Source of the DNA: Alphaproteobacteria bacterium
Lineage (GTDB): Bacteria > Pseudomonadota > Alphaproteobacteria > UBA828
Direction: 5' to 3'
Assembly (NCBI GenBank): GCA_022823305.1
Contig: JAJDXK010000101.1
Span: 62,001-126,000, forward strand
Length of the DNA: 64,000 nucleotides
Shown: positions 40,317 to 49,370 of the stretch, one piece after another
Numbering within the stretch: the first letter of the stretch is position 1
Layout of the letters: the number at the start of each line of letters is the position of its first letter
Program-made: the position numbers and the translations under genes
The notes under the pieces: generated by a model
What the model saw: only the letters and a program-made list of their open reading frames with translations
Databases searched by the model: none
Told to the model about the DNA's origin: nothing

Positions 40317-41171
40317 ATGGCGAAGTCGTCGACGAGCCACAAGCCGAGGCCCTGGACCTTCTACCCGCTGGCGGCCTTCTTCGGGCTCTTCGTGCTCTTC
40401 CTCTACGGGCCGATGTTCTGCATCTACATCCTCTCCTTCCAGGGGCCCAACGCCTCGCTGGTGTTCCCCATGCAGGGCGTCTCGCTGCACTGGTTCGAGG
40501 CGCTCTTCGGCCAGGCGCGGACCGGCGACGTGGGCGGCGCGTTCGCGCGCTCACTGCCGCTCTCGCTCATCATCCTGGGGATCACCGTGCTCTTCTCGGT
40601 GGCGGCGGGGCTCGCCTTCCGCAGCCGCTTCTTCGGCAACTCGGTGATCTTCTACACCGCGATCGGGAGCCTCGTGGTGCCGGGCCTCGTGCTCGGCGTC
40701 GGCATCACGCTGCTGCTCCAGTTGCTGGGCTGGAACGCGCACTGGTACTCGTCCGCCCTCGGCGCGCACCTCACCTGGACGCTGCCCTTCGGGCTGCTCA
40801 TCATGTTCGCCGTGCTGAGCCGCTTCGACCCCCGCGTGGAGGAGGCGGCGCGCGATCTCGGCGCGAGCAACCTGCAGTCCCTGTGGTACGTGATGATCCC
40901 CATCCTGCTGCCGGGCATCATCGCCGTCGCGCTCTTCGGCTTCACCCTCTCCTACGACGAGTTCCCGCGCAGCACCTTTACCGTCGGCGCCCGCAACACG
41001 CTGCCGCTGGAGATCTGGAGCATGACCACCAACATCACCTCGCCCGCGCTCTATGCGCTCGGCACGGTGACGACGGCGATCTCCTTCATCATCATCCTTA
41101 TCTCGCTGACGGCGATCGGCCTGATCCAGGGCAGGCGCCAGCGCGCCCAGCGCAAGGGGCCGGGGGCCTAG
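40317..41171 (+). CDS. ABC transporter permease, PotC type
   Basis: Second permease, 284 residues with about six helices. EAA loop: VEEAARDLGASNLQSLWYV. The DEFPRSTFTVGARNTLPLEI segment is typical of PotC. No ATP-binding protein follows; the next gene (DUF3830) is on the opposite strand with only 24 bp between stops, so the operon ends here. Confidence 0.9.
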   Translation: MAKSSTSHKPRPWTFYPLAAFFGLFVLFLYGPMFCIYILSFQGPNASLVFPMQGVSLHWFEALFGQARTGDVGGAFARSLPLSLIILGITVLFSVAAGLAFRSRFFGNSVIFYTAIGSLVVPGLVLGVGITLLLQLLGWNAHWYSSALGAHLTWTLPFGLLIMFAVLSRFDPRVEEAARDLGASNLQSLWYVMIPILLPGIIAVALFGFTLSYDEFPRSTFTVGARNTLPLEIWSMTTNITSPALYALGTVTTAISFIIILISLTAIGLIQGRRQRAQRKGPGA

Positions 41172-41195
41172 GCGGAAGAGGGCGGGGCCGCAGGC

Positions 41196-41735
41196 TCAGG
41201 TCTTGCGGCGGGTCACCATCCGCTTGGTGCCTTCGTAGCGCAGGCTCTTGCAGAGCCTGGCGAAGACGTCGAGGTTCTCCACGATGCGGGCGAAGATGCA
41301 GCCTTGGTTCGGGTGCGGCGTGTCGCCGTACCAGAGCGTCGTGGGGAAGCGCATGCCGGCGTGGCGGCCGTAGGCGAAGGTCACCTCCTTGAGCCAGGGG
41401 TCCCAGATGAAGTCGCCCGGCGCCATCTTCGTCTGGCGGTTCTCCAGCTCGTAGCCGAGCGCCGGCACCATGTCGACGCGGTCCAGGTAGAAGGCGGCGT
41501 GGCCGAAGAAGGCGCAGTGGATGATGTGGGCGTCGATCGGCATCATCTGCCAGTAGGCTTCGCAGGTCTTGGGTGCTGCGGTCTCCAGCAGCGCGCCGAC
41601 GCAGACCTCGCCCTCGATCTCGATCTCGAAGCGGCGGAAGTGGTCCGGGACGTCGTTGGGGATCTCGAACTGGTCGTACCACCACTCGTCCCACATCTCG
41701 CGCTGGGCAACCGTATCGACCGGCTTGTCAGCCAT
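41196..41735 (-). CDS. DUF3830 family protein (cyclophilin-like fold)
   Basis: Protein of 179 residues. TAAPKTCEAYWQMMPIDAHIIH and AMAPGDFIWDPW-like (KMAPGDFIWDPWLKEV) blocks match DUF3830, a cyclophilin-like beta-barrel family often encoded near transport and amide-catabolism genes. GAGGGAGG precedes the ATG at 41735. It is convergent with the permease operon. No catalytic role is known. Confidence 0.75.
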   Translation of the reverse strand: MADKPVDTVAQREMWDEWWYDQFEIPNDVPDHFRRFEIEIEGEVCVGALLETAAPKTCEAYWQMMPIDAHIIHCAFFGHAAFYLDRVDMVPALGYELENRQTKMAPGDFIWDPWLKEVTFAYGRHAGMRFPTTLWYGDTPHPNQGCIFARIVENLDVFARLCKSLRYEGTKRMVTRRKT

Positions 41736-41930
41736 GAATGCCTCCCTCGTTCCGGCGCCGTGCGTGCGACGCTCCCGCCATAGTACGAAATCGTTGCCGG
41801 TGCCAGACAACCGCTTTCCCGTCCGGCCCGGATGGAACCGGAGCGCGCCTGCGAACCGGCGCCAGCGTGGACAGGAATGCGTGGTTTGAGCCACAATGTA
41901 GCCCAATGACGCATCCATGAGGATCGGACC

Positions 41931-42188
41931 ATGAGCACCGTCGTCCGCGCTCGCATAGACGAAAAGACCAAGGACGAGGCCGTTGCCGTGTTGGACGCGA
42001 TCGGCCTCACGGTGTCCGACGCCTTTCGCCTGATGATGGTGCGGATCGCCACCGAGAAGCGACTGCCTTTCGAGCCCCTTGTGCCCAACGACGAGACGAT
42101 CGAGGCCATGAAGGCTGCCCGGCGCGGCGACTTGAGCGCCGTCGGCGGCGTGGATGAACTGATGGCCGATCTGAATGCGGACGATTAG
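41931..42188 (+). CDS. RelB/DinJ-family antitoxin
   Basis: Antitoxin of 85 residues. The N-terminal ribbon-helix-helix part STVVRARIDEKTKDEAVAVL then LTVSDAFRLMM is characteristic of RelB/DinJ; the C-terminal half should wrap the toxin. It overlaps the toxin gene by 14 bp. Such antitoxins usually autorepress with their toxin; the 195-bp upstream region is where an operator would lie. Confidence 0.88.
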   Translation: MSTVVRARIDEKTKDEAVAVLDAIGLTVSDAFRLMMVRIATEKRLPFEPLVPNDETIEAMKAARRGDLSAVGGVDELMADLNADD

Positions 42189-42456
42189 ACGAACCGCAGC
42201 CTTCAAACGAGACTACAGACGCGAGAAGAAAGGCCGTTTCGCCAGGACCCTGGACCTGGAGGTCAGGAACATCGTAGCCGCTTTGGCGGCCGATCGGCCC
42301 CTGCCGAAACGCCATCACGATCACGCGTTGGCCGGGCCGTGGAAAGATCATCGCGACTGCCACGTTCGGCCCGATTTGGTCTTGATCTATCGCAAGCCGG
42401 ATACCGACCATCTCGACCTCGTACGCTTGGGTTCCCACAGCGAACTCGGCCTTTGA
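42175..42456 (+). CDS. YafQ/RelE-family mRNA-interferase toxin
   Basis: RelE-fold toxin of 93 residues that would cleave mRNA on the ribosome. Residues aligned by eye with the YafQ active site are present: H50, H63 (DCHVRPDLVLIY), D67, R84 and H88 (RLGSHSEL). It starts within the antitoxin gene, implying coupled translation. The pair looks intact. Confidence 0.88.
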   Translation: MRTIRRTAAFKRDYRREKKGRFARTLDLEVRNIVAALAADRPLPKRHHDHALAGPWKDHRDCHVRPDLVLIYRKPDTDHLDLVRLGSHSELGL

Positions 42457-42570
42457 CCGGAGTAGCCGTCGGGCGCGGCGACTCCTTTCTCGGTGGAGCC
42501 GGTATCAGGGCGATCAAGCGGGCCGCCGACGGAGCCGAGGTCGAGGCCGTTCGACATCGCGTGGGTTTGG

Positions 42571-42576
42571 TATAGT
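42571..42576 (+). promoter_or_regulatory. TATAGT -10 element suggesting a leaderless start
   Basis: TATAGT ends 8 bp before the ATG at 42585, and TTCGAC lies 15 bp upstream of it. If used, transcription would begin at or next to the ATG. No Shine-Dalgarno sequence is visible before this ATG. Confidence 0.35.
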
Positions 42577-42584
42577 AGCGCCCC

Positions 42585-43961
42585 ATGAACCTCCACCGGA
42601 TGCTCCTCGCGCGCGCGGAGGCCGAGAGACCCGTTCGCGTCGGGCTGATCGGCGCCGGCAAGTTCGGCACCATGTTCCTGGCCCAGGCGCGGCGCACCCC
42701 CGGGCTGCACGTGATGGCGGTGGCCGACCTTGCGCCCGCCCGGGCCGACGCCGCGCTCGCCCGCGTCGGCTGGACCGAGGACGAGCGCCGCGCGCCCTCC
42801 TTCGACGCGGCGCTGCGGAGCGGCGGCACCCACGTGGGGGACGACGCCTTCGCGCTGATCGCGGCGGAGGGGCTGGAGGTGGTGATCGACGCCACCGGCC
42901 ACCCGGCCGCCGGCATCGTCCACGCGCGCGCCTGCTTCGCCGCCGGCCGCCATCTGGTGATGGTCAACGTCGAGGCCGACGCGCTCTGCGGGCCGCTGCT
43001 GGCAGCCGAGGCGGCCGAGGCTGGCGTGGTCTACTCGCTCGCCTGGGGCGACCAGCCGGCACTGATCGCCGAGATGGTGGACTGGGCGCGGGCCTGCGGG
43101 CTCGCAGTCGTGGCCGCCGGCAAGGGCACCCGCTACCAGCCGGGCTTCCACCACGTCACGCCCGACGATGTCTGGATCCACTACGGCCTCACGCCGGAAG
43201 AGGCCGAGGCCGGCGGCATGAACCCGCAGATGTTCAACTCCTTCCTCGACGGCACCAAGTCGGCGATCGAGATGGCCGCGGTCGCCAACGCCACCGGGCT
43301 CACCGCGGCGCCGGGAGGGCTGCGCTTCCCGCCCTGCGAGACCGACGAGCTGGCGACGGTGCTGCGGCCGCGCGCGGAGGGCGGCACGCTCGACCACAAG
43401 GGCCAGGTCGAGGTGATCGCGAGCGAGGCGCGGGACGGCAGCGCGCTCGCCAGGGACCTGCGCTGGGGCGTCTACGCGGTGTTCGAGGCGCCGACCGACT
43501 ACGTCGCAACCTGCTTCCGCGAGTACGGGCTCCGCACCGACCCCTCGGGGCGCTACGCGGCGATGTACAAGCCCTATCACCTGATCGGGCTGGAGCTCGG
43601 CATCTCGGTGGCGAGCGCGGCCCTGCGCGGCGAGCCGACGGGCGCGCCCACCGGCTTCCGCGCCGATGCGGTCGCCTGCACCAAGGCGCACCTGCAGGCC
43701 GGCACGCGGCTGGACGGCGAGGGAGGCTACACCGTCTACGGCCGGCTGATGCCGGCGGCGGCGAGCCTCGCCGGCGGCCACCTGCCCATCGGCCTCGCCC
43801 ACGGGATCGAGCTGACCCGCTCGGTCGAGCCCGACACGCCGCTCACCTGGGACGACGTGACCGTGGCCGACGGCGACGCGGCCGACGCCGTGAGCGCCCG
43901 CCGCGCGATGGAGGCGGCGTTCGCACCGGAGGAGCAGACCGCGGCGCAGGCCGTCGCCTGA
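42585..43961 (+). CDS. NAD(P)-dependent oxidoreductase, Gfo/Idh/homoserine-dehydrogenase-like with SAF-like end
   Basis: Protein of 458 residues with an N-terminal Rossmann fold (VRVGLIGAGKFGTMFLAQA, about 17-35) and a middle region with DATGHPAAG and NVEADALCGP, resembling homoserine-dehydrogenase-like NAD-binding proteins. The last 80 residues (HGIELTRSVEPDTPLTWDDV) look like a SAF domain. Members are often misnamed FlgA or homoserine dehydrogenase. A dioxygenase gene follows after 10 bp, suggesting a joint pathway. Substrate unknown. Confidence 0.8.
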   Translation: MNLHRMLLARAEAERPVRVGLIGAGKFGTMFLAQARRTPGLHVMAVADLAPARADAALARVGWTEDERRAPSFDAALRSGGTHVGDDAFALIAAEGLEVVIDATGHPAAGIVHARACFAAGRHLVMVNVEADALCGPLLAAEAAEAGVVYSLAWGDQPALIAEMVDWARACGLAVVAAGKGTRYQPGFHHVTPDDVWIHYGLTPEEAEAGGMNPQMFNSFLDGTKSAIEMAAVANATGLTAAPGGLRFPPCETDELATVLRPRAEGGTLDHKGQVEVIASEARDGSALARDLRWGVYAVFEAPTDYVATCFREYGLRTDPSGRYAAMYKPYHLIGLELGISVASAALRGEPTGAPTGFRADAVACTKAHLQAGTRLDGEGGYTVYGRLMPAAASLAGGHLPIGLAHGIELTRSVEPDTPLTWDDVTVADGDAADAVSARRAMEAAFAPEEQTAAQAVA

Positions 43962-43971
43962 GGGAGGGACC

Positions 43972-44796
43972 ATGCCCAAGCAGCTTTCGCCCGAGGCCGT
44001 CGCCCGCTACGAGCGCGACGGCTTCCACTTCCCCGTGCGGGCGATCCCGGCCGAGGAGGCGCAGGCGGTCCGCGCCGATGTCGAGGCCGCCGAGCGGCAC
44101 TTCGCCGAACGCGGCGAGCGGCTGCGCCACCGGCCCCACCTGCTGGTGACGGCGCTCGACCGCCTGATCCGCAACGAGAGGGTGCTCGACGCGGTCGAGG
44201 ACCTGCTCGGCCCCAACCTGCTGTGCTGGACCTCGCTCTTCTTCACCAAGGACGCGCACGACCCGGCCTTCGTCTCCTGGCACCAGGATTCGACCTACTG
44301 GGGCCTCAGCACCGCCGAGGTGGTGACCGCGTGGATCGCGCTCTCGCCCAGCACCGTGGAATCCGGCGCCATGCGCTTCGCCCCCGGCACCCACGCGCTG
44401 GAGCAGATTCCCCACCGCGACACCTTCGACGAGCACAACATGCTCACGCGGGGCCAGATCGTGGAGTGCGAGGTGGACGAGGACGCGGCGGTCGACGTGG
44501 TGCTGCAGCCGGGCGAGGCCTCGCTGCACCACGTGCGCCTGATCCACGGCTCGGGGCCCAACCGCTCCGACGACCGGCGCATCGGCTTCGCCGTCCGCTA
44601 CATCCCCACCCACGTGAAGAACGTCGTCGGCCGCGACTTCGCGGCGCTGGTGCGCGGCGTCGACGCGTACGACCACTTCGATTCCGAGCGCCGACCCGAG
44701 CGCGACCTGGAGCCGGACGCGCTCGCGGCCTACGAGGCGGCGAACGCGAGCCACAACGCCGTGCTCTACGCCGGCGCGGCCCGGATGCGCGGCTGA
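43972..44796 (+). CDS. Phytanoyl-CoA dioxygenase family protein
   Basis: Fe(II)/2-oxoglutarate-dependent oxygenase of 274 residues. The facial triad is H104 and D106 (SWHQDSTYWGL) with distal H192 (LIHGSGPN); R203 could bind 2-oxoglutarate. GAGGGAGG precedes the ATG. Bacterial members hydroxylate various small molecules, so the name does not define the substrate. Probably co-transcribed with the preceding oxidoreductase. Confidence 0.87.
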   Translation: MPKQLSPEAVARYERDGFHFPVRAIPAEEAQAVRADVEAAERHFAERGERLRHRPHLLVTALDRLIRNERVLDAVEDLLGPNLLCWTSLFFTKDAHDPAFVSWHQDSTYWGLSTAEVVTAWIALSPSTVESGAMRFAPGTHALEQIPHRDTFDEHNMLTRGQIVECEVDEDAAVDVVLQPGEASLHHVRLIHGSGPNRSDDRRIGFAVRYIPTHVKNVVGRDFAALVRGVDAYDHFDSERRPERDLEPDALAAYEAANASHNAVLYAGAARMRG

Positions 44797-44880
44797 GCCG
44801 CCGCGACCGCAAGTCCGTCTTTGCCATTCCTGCGGCATGCTGTCACAACATGGCGGCCTTGAATCACGGGAGCCCCGGTA

Positions 44881-46935
44881 ATGAATGACATGCCGCAAAA
44901 CGCGGTGCGCGTTGCCTGCGACGTGGGCGGAACCTTCACCGATGTCTGCGTCCTCGATGAGGCCTCGGGACGGATGCGCGTGGCCAAGACGCCGACGACG
45001 CCGGACCCGATCGACGGCGTGCTGGAGGGTATCAGGGCCGGCGGCGTCGACCTCAGGGACATGGTGCTCTTCGCGCACGGCACTACGCTGGCCACCAACG
45101 CGCTCATCACGCGCAACTTCCCGCCCGCGATCATGGTGACCACCAAGGGCTTCCGCGACGTGATCGAGATCAGGCGCGGCACCCGCGACGACCTCTGGGA
45201 CACCTACAAGGAGATGGCGCCGCCCTACATCAACCGCCGCAACCGGCTCGTCGTCAGCGAGCGCATCGACTACGCGGGCGCGGTCATCGAGCCGGTCAAC
45301 GAGGCGGAGGCGCGCGAGGCCGCCCGCATCATCAACAAGCGCGGCGTCAAGACCATCGCCGTCTGCTTCGCCAACGCCTTCGCCAACCCCGAGAACGAGC
45401 GCCGCATGCGCGACATCCTGGAGGAGGAGGTGCCCGGCGCCTCGATCTCGCTCTCGAGCGAGATCATGCCCGAGATCTTCGAGCACGAGCGCTTCTCGAC
45501 CACGGTCGCCAACGCGGTGCTGGCGCCCGTCGCCGGCGACTACGTGCAGCGGCTGGCCACGCGGCTGCGCGAGGGCGGCTACGACGAGGACGTGCTGCTG
45601 CTGCATTCCGGCGGCGGGGTGATGACCGAGAACACGGCCGCCAAGTTCGCGGCCCGGCTCGCGGCCTCGGGCATCGCGGCCGGCGCCATCGCCAGCCGCT
45701 TCGTCGCCCGGCTCGCGGGTTACGAGAACTCGATCAGTCTCGACATGGGCGGCACCAGCACCGACGTCTCGCTCTGCGACCGGGGCAACCTGCGCGTCAC
45801 CACCGACTGGTACGTGCAGTACGGCTACCCGATCTGCTTCCCCAGCATCGAGGTGCTGACCATCGGCGCGGGCGGCGGCTCGCTCGCCTGGATCGACGAG
45901 GCGAACTCGCTCCGCAACGGGCCGCAGTCGGCGGGCTCGTCGCCGGGGCCCGCCTGCTACGGCCGGGGCGGCACCGAGCCGACCAACTCCGATGCCAACA
46001 TCGTCCTCGGCCGCATCAGTGACCGGCTCGCCGGCGGCGCGGTCACGCTGGACCGCTCGCTCGCCGAGGAGGCCATCAGGCGCCGCGTCGCCGACCCGCT
46101 CGGGCTCACGGTGCAGGAGGCCGCGGTCTCGATCCTTCAGGTCGCCAACGCCAACATGGCCGATGCGGTGCGCCTGGTCTCGATCCGGCGCGGCTACGAC
46201 CCGCGCGACTTCGCGCTCACCGTCTTCGGCGGCGCCGGGCCGCTGCACGGCGTGGCGCTGGCCCGCGACCTCTCGATCCCGACCGTGCTCGTGCCGCCGA
46301 ACCCGGGCGTCACGTCTGCGCTCGGCTGCCTCCTGGTCGATATCAAGCACGACATGTCGCAGATGTACCTGCGCTCCACCGACGACGCGAAGATCGAGGA
46401 GATCGAGGAGACCTTCAGCACGCTCGAGGACGAGGGCCGCCAGCGGCTGCTGCACGAGGGCGTGACCGAGGACCTGATGCAGTTCGAGCGTTTCGTCGAC
46501 ATGCGCTATCTCGGCCAGTGGCGCTCCATGTCGATCAAGGTGGACGCGAGTGCCGGCTCGCTCGACGCGGCGATCGCCCAGTTCCACGAGGAGCACGGCC
46601 GCGAGCACAACTATTCCAGGCCCGACGCGCCGGTGGAGATCTACCGCCTCACCGTCACCGCCACCGGGCTTTCGCAGAAGGCCGAGTTCGCCAGGGAGGA
46701 GATCGATCGCTCGGCGCCGAGCCCGGCGAGCGAGCGGCCGGTGGTCTTCGACGAGGCGCCGGACGCCATCACGACCCCGATCTACGACCGCGACACGCTG
46801 CACGCGGGCGCGGCGATCGAGGGGCCGGCGATCATCGAGCAGCTCGATTCCACGGTGCTCGTGCCGCCCGGCCTCAGGGCCGAGGTCGACCCCTGGCACA
46901 CCATCGTCATGCACATTCCGCAGTTGGACGGCTGA
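44881..46935 (+). CDS. hyuA: Hydantoinase/oxoprolinase subunit A
   Basis: ATP-binding subunit of 684 residues. The N-terminal phosphate loop DVGGTFTDVCVLDE, the central SLDMGGTSTDVSLCD and the FGGAGPLHGVALARDL block are the ASKHA-type signatures of HyuA. With HyuB it would hydrolyse a cyclic amide (hydantoin, 5-oxoproline, lactam) or act as an ATP-dependent carboxylase-like enzyme, using ATP. Substrate cannot be decided by reading. GGGAG precedes the ATG; hyuB starts 22 bp after the stop. Confidence 0.92.
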   Translation: MNDMPQNAVRVACDVGGTFTDVCVLDEASGRMRVAKTPTTPDPIDGVLEGIRAGGVDLRDMVLFAHGTTLATNALITRNFPPAIMVTTKGFRDVIEIRRGTRDDLWDTYKEMAPPYINRRNRLVVSERIDYAGAVIEPVNEAEAREAARIINKRGVKTIAVCFANAFANPENERRMRDILEEEVPGASISLSSEIMPEIFEHERFSTTVANAVLAPVAGDYVQRLATRLREGGYDEDVLLLHSGGGVMTENTAAKFAARLAASGIAAGAIASRFVARLAGYENSISLDMGGTSTDVSLCDRGNLRVTTDWYVQYGYPICFPSIEVLTIGAGGGSLAWIDEANSLRNGPQSAGSSPGPACYGRGGTEPTNSDANIVLGRISDRLAGGAVTLDRSLAEEAIRRRVADPLGLTVQEAAVSILQVANANMADAVRLVSIRRGYDPRDFALTVFGGAGPLHGVALARDLSIPTVLVPPNPGVTSALGCLLVDIKHDMSQMYLRSTDDAKIEEIEETFSTLEDEGRQRLLHEGVTEDLMQFERFVDMRYLGQWRSMSIKVDASAGSLDAAIAQFHEEHGREHNYSRPDAPVEIYRLTVTATGLSQKAEFAREEIDRSAPSPASERPVVFDEAPDAITTPIYDRDTLHAGAAIEGPAIIEQLDSTVLVPPGLRAEVDPWHTIVMHIPQLDG

Positions 46936-46957
46936 CGCAGAGAGCGAGGAAGAGACA

Positions 46958-48973
46958 ATGAGCAGGAACAGGGAAGGCTACACGCTCGACCCCGTAACCT
47001 TCGAGGTGCTCAAGAACGCCTACGTCAACATCGTCGACCAGATGGCCGAGCAGATCTTCCGCACCTGCTACTCCTTCGTCATCTGGTCGCGCGACTTCTC
47101 GTCCGCGATCTGCGACACCGAGGGCAACACCATCATGCAGGGCTCGGGCGACATCGCCGCCCACGTGGGCACGCTGCACTACACCGCCCAAGCCGTCATC
47201 AACAAGTTCGGCGACGACATCCACCCCGGCGATACCTTCGTGGTCAACGACGTCTACCAGGGCGGCACCCACTTCAACGACACCCGCATCGTGCGCCCCA
47301 TCTTCTACAAGGGCATCCACCTCGGCTTCGCCCAGGCCAACGGCCACTGGGCCGATGTCGGCGGTGCCGTGCCGGGCTCCTTCAACGTGAGCGCGCTGGA
47401 CCACATGGCCGAGGGGCTGCGCATCACGCCGGTCCGCGTCTACAGCAAGGGCGAGTACCTCTCGGACGTGGCGGAGCTGATCGCCAACAACACCCGCGCG
47501 CCCGCCGACATCATCGGCGACCTGCAGGCCCAGGCCGAGGCCTGCAACGTGGCCGAGCGCGAGGTCGGCCGGCTCTGCGACAAGTACGGCGTCGACGTGA
47601 TCCAGACCTCGTTCGCCGAGGTGCAGGACTACGTCGAGACGCTGACGCGCCAGCGCATCGCGAAGCTGCCTGACGGCGTGTGGGAGACCGAGGACTACAT
47701 CGACGTCGACCCGGTGGCGGGCGAGGGGCTGATCCCGATCCGCATCAAGATGACCATCGATGGCGACAGCGTGCACTACGACCTCTCGGGCTCGCATCCG
47801 AAGACCATCTCGACCTTCCTCAACTGCTGCTACGGCGGCGCGTTCGCGGCCATCGTGGCCGGCACCAAGATGCAGTCGCCCGACATCCCGCTGAACTCGG
47901 GCTTCTATCGCGTCGTCACCGTCGACCTCGGGCCCAAGGGCACCGTGGTCAACGCCGACTGGCCGACGCCCGTGGCGGGCTTCTGCTCGGGCCCCTTCGA
48001 GAAGATCATGAACTCGGTGTTCGAGCTCTGGGCCGAGATCCTGCCCGAGCGCGCCATGGCCTGCACCTTCAACCTGGAATACCTGTTGATCGGCGGGCGC
48101 GACGGCCGCAAGGAGGACCGCCCCTACTTCATGTGGTACGACTGGATGGTGGGCGGCTGGGGCGCGCGCAACGGCCGCGACGGCTGGGGCGCGACCGGGC
48201 CGGTCTTCGGCGTCCAGCTCGGCACCCAGCCCTTCGAGGGGCAGGAGCGGCTGGCCCCGGTGCTGACCACGGGCCACGAGCTCATCGTCGATTCCGGCGG
48301 GCCCGGCAACTCGCGCGGGGGCCTCGGCGTCGAGAAGGGCGCGATCCTGACCAGGGCGGAGCGCTCGGTGGTCTCCTACTGCTGCGACCGCGAGCGCTCG
48401 GTAACCTGGGGCCTGTGGGGCGGCCTGCCCTCGATCCCGCACGGGGTCTGGGTCAATCCCGGCACCCAGGGCGAGCGCTACCTCGGCTCGATCTTCTCCG
48501 GCGTGCCGGTGGAGGCGGGCGACACCGTGACACGCCCCTCGGCGGGCGGCGGCGGTCTCGGCGATCCGCTCACCCGCGATCCCGCCACCGTGTGCGAGGA
48601 CGTGGCCGACGGCTACGTCTCCATCGAGCGGGCGCGCAAGGACTACGGCGTCGTGGTTCGCGAGATCGACGCCGACCTCGCCGAGTACGAGGTCGACGAG
48701 GCGGAGACCGAGGCGGAGCGGGCGCGCATCCGCGGCCAGCGCCACGCCTGGCTGGACGAGGATGCGGAGACGATCGCCGCCAAGTACCGCAGCAAGGAGC
48801 TCGACGCGCTCGACCTGATCCGCCAGTACGGCGTGATCGTGGACTGGGGCACCGGCGAGCTGCTGCCCAACACCACCCGTCAGTTCCGCGACATGCTGCG
48901 GCGCCGCACCGCGGCCCACTGGGAGGCGCCGGGGCAGGCCCGCAACGAGCCGCCGACGCTCCGCGTCGCCTGA
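46958..48973 (+). CDS. hyuB: Hydantoinase/oxoprolinase subunit B with C-terminal extension
   Basis: Partner subunit of 671 residues. Typical HyuB blocks are DPVTFEVLKNAYVNIVDQM, then GDTFVVNDVYQGGTHFND, then SGGPGNSRGGLGVE, then TRPSAGGGGLGDPL. The usual family end (GYVSIERARKDYGVV, about residue 560) is followed by some 100 extra residues, charged and with a WGTGELLPNTTRQFRDML segment. The ATG at 46958 follows GCGAGGAAGAG. Same operon as hyuA. Confidence 0.92.
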   Translation: MSRNREGYTLDPVTFEVLKNAYVNIVDQMAEQIFRTCYSFVIWSRDFSSAICDTEGNTIMQGSGDIAAHVGTLHYTAQAVINKFGDDIHPGDTFVVNDVYQGGTHFNDTRIVRPIFYKGIHLGFAQANGHWADVGGAVPGSFNVSALDHMAEGLRITPVRVYSKGEYLSDVAELIANNTRAPADIIGDLQAQAEACNVAEREVGRLCDKYGVDVIQTSFAEVQDYVETLTRQRIAKLPDGVWETEDYIDVDPVAGEGLIPIRIKMTIDGDSVHYDLSGSHPKTISTFLNCCYGGAFAAIVAGTKMQSPDIPLNSGFYRVVTVDLGPKGTVVNADWPTPVAGFCSGPFEKIMNSVFELWAEILPERAMACTFNLEYLLIGGRDGRKEDRPYFMWYDWMVGGWGARNGRDGWGATGPVFGVQLGTQPFEGQERLAPVLTTGHELIVDSGGPGNSRGGLGVEKGAILTRAERSVVSYCCDRERSVTWGLWGGLPSIPHGVWVNPGTQGERYLGSIFSGVPVEAGDTVTRPSAGGGGLGDPLTRDPATVCEDVADGYVSIERARKDYGVVVREIDADLAEYEVDEAETEAERARIRGQRHAWLDEDAETIAAKYRSKELDALDLIRQYGVIVDWGTGELLPNTTRQFRDMLRRRTAAHWEAPGQARNEPPTLRVA

Positions 48974-49370
48974 GCCCGCAGGGCCGGGCCGCTTCCCTTC
49001 CCGCGTTCCCCCTCTGCCTGTCCCGCCCGCGGAGGGCAGGGGGGATTCGAGCGGCCGGGCACGCCCGCAAGACCGCCAGCTTCGGGATTGGCGGGATCTA
49101 TAATCTATCCGGATTTGCCGGGACGAGACCCGTCCTTTCGAGGACCTGACGGCACCCCGGCCAGCCAGATTCATACCCCCGATTGGGGGTATTTTCGCAT
49201 GGCCGCCCGGCGCGTAGCGTCATAGCGGAGGAAAGTCTCTGTTTTCGTCGCTCGGGCGCCTAGCGGCAGACGATCGCCCACAGGCTTCCACCGGACGAGG
49301 ATGGCGGATCGGCCTCGCACGAGGTCTTGGAATTCAACGAGCAATGCGTGGGAAAGGAGGTGCTTGGGAG
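48974..49370. other. 397-bp intergenic region between hyuB and the amidohydrolase operon
   Basis: No convincing gene. It holds a TATAAT (49099-49104) without a clear -35 partner and a perfect palindrome (49173-49192), plus AAGGAGG at 49354-49360 serving the next gene. It probably contains the hyuAB terminator and the promoter of the downstream operon. Confidence 0.6.
49173..49192. promoter_or_regulatory. Perfect ATACCCCC-GATT-GGGGGTAT palindrome
   Basis: Two 8-bp arms separated by GATT and followed by TTT. It could be an intrinsic terminator for hyuAB (stem plus T run) or the operator of a dimeric regulator, 179 bp upstream of the amidohydrolase start. It stands out because of its symmetry. 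Confidence 0.6.

Noticed and set aside
43843-46914. A 1023-codon open frame on the minus strand opposite the oxidoreductase, dioxygenase and hyuA genes
   Set aside because: It is antisense to three recognisable genes, composed mainly of Arg, Gly, Ala, Val and His as expected from high-GC shadow frames, and has no family resemblance.
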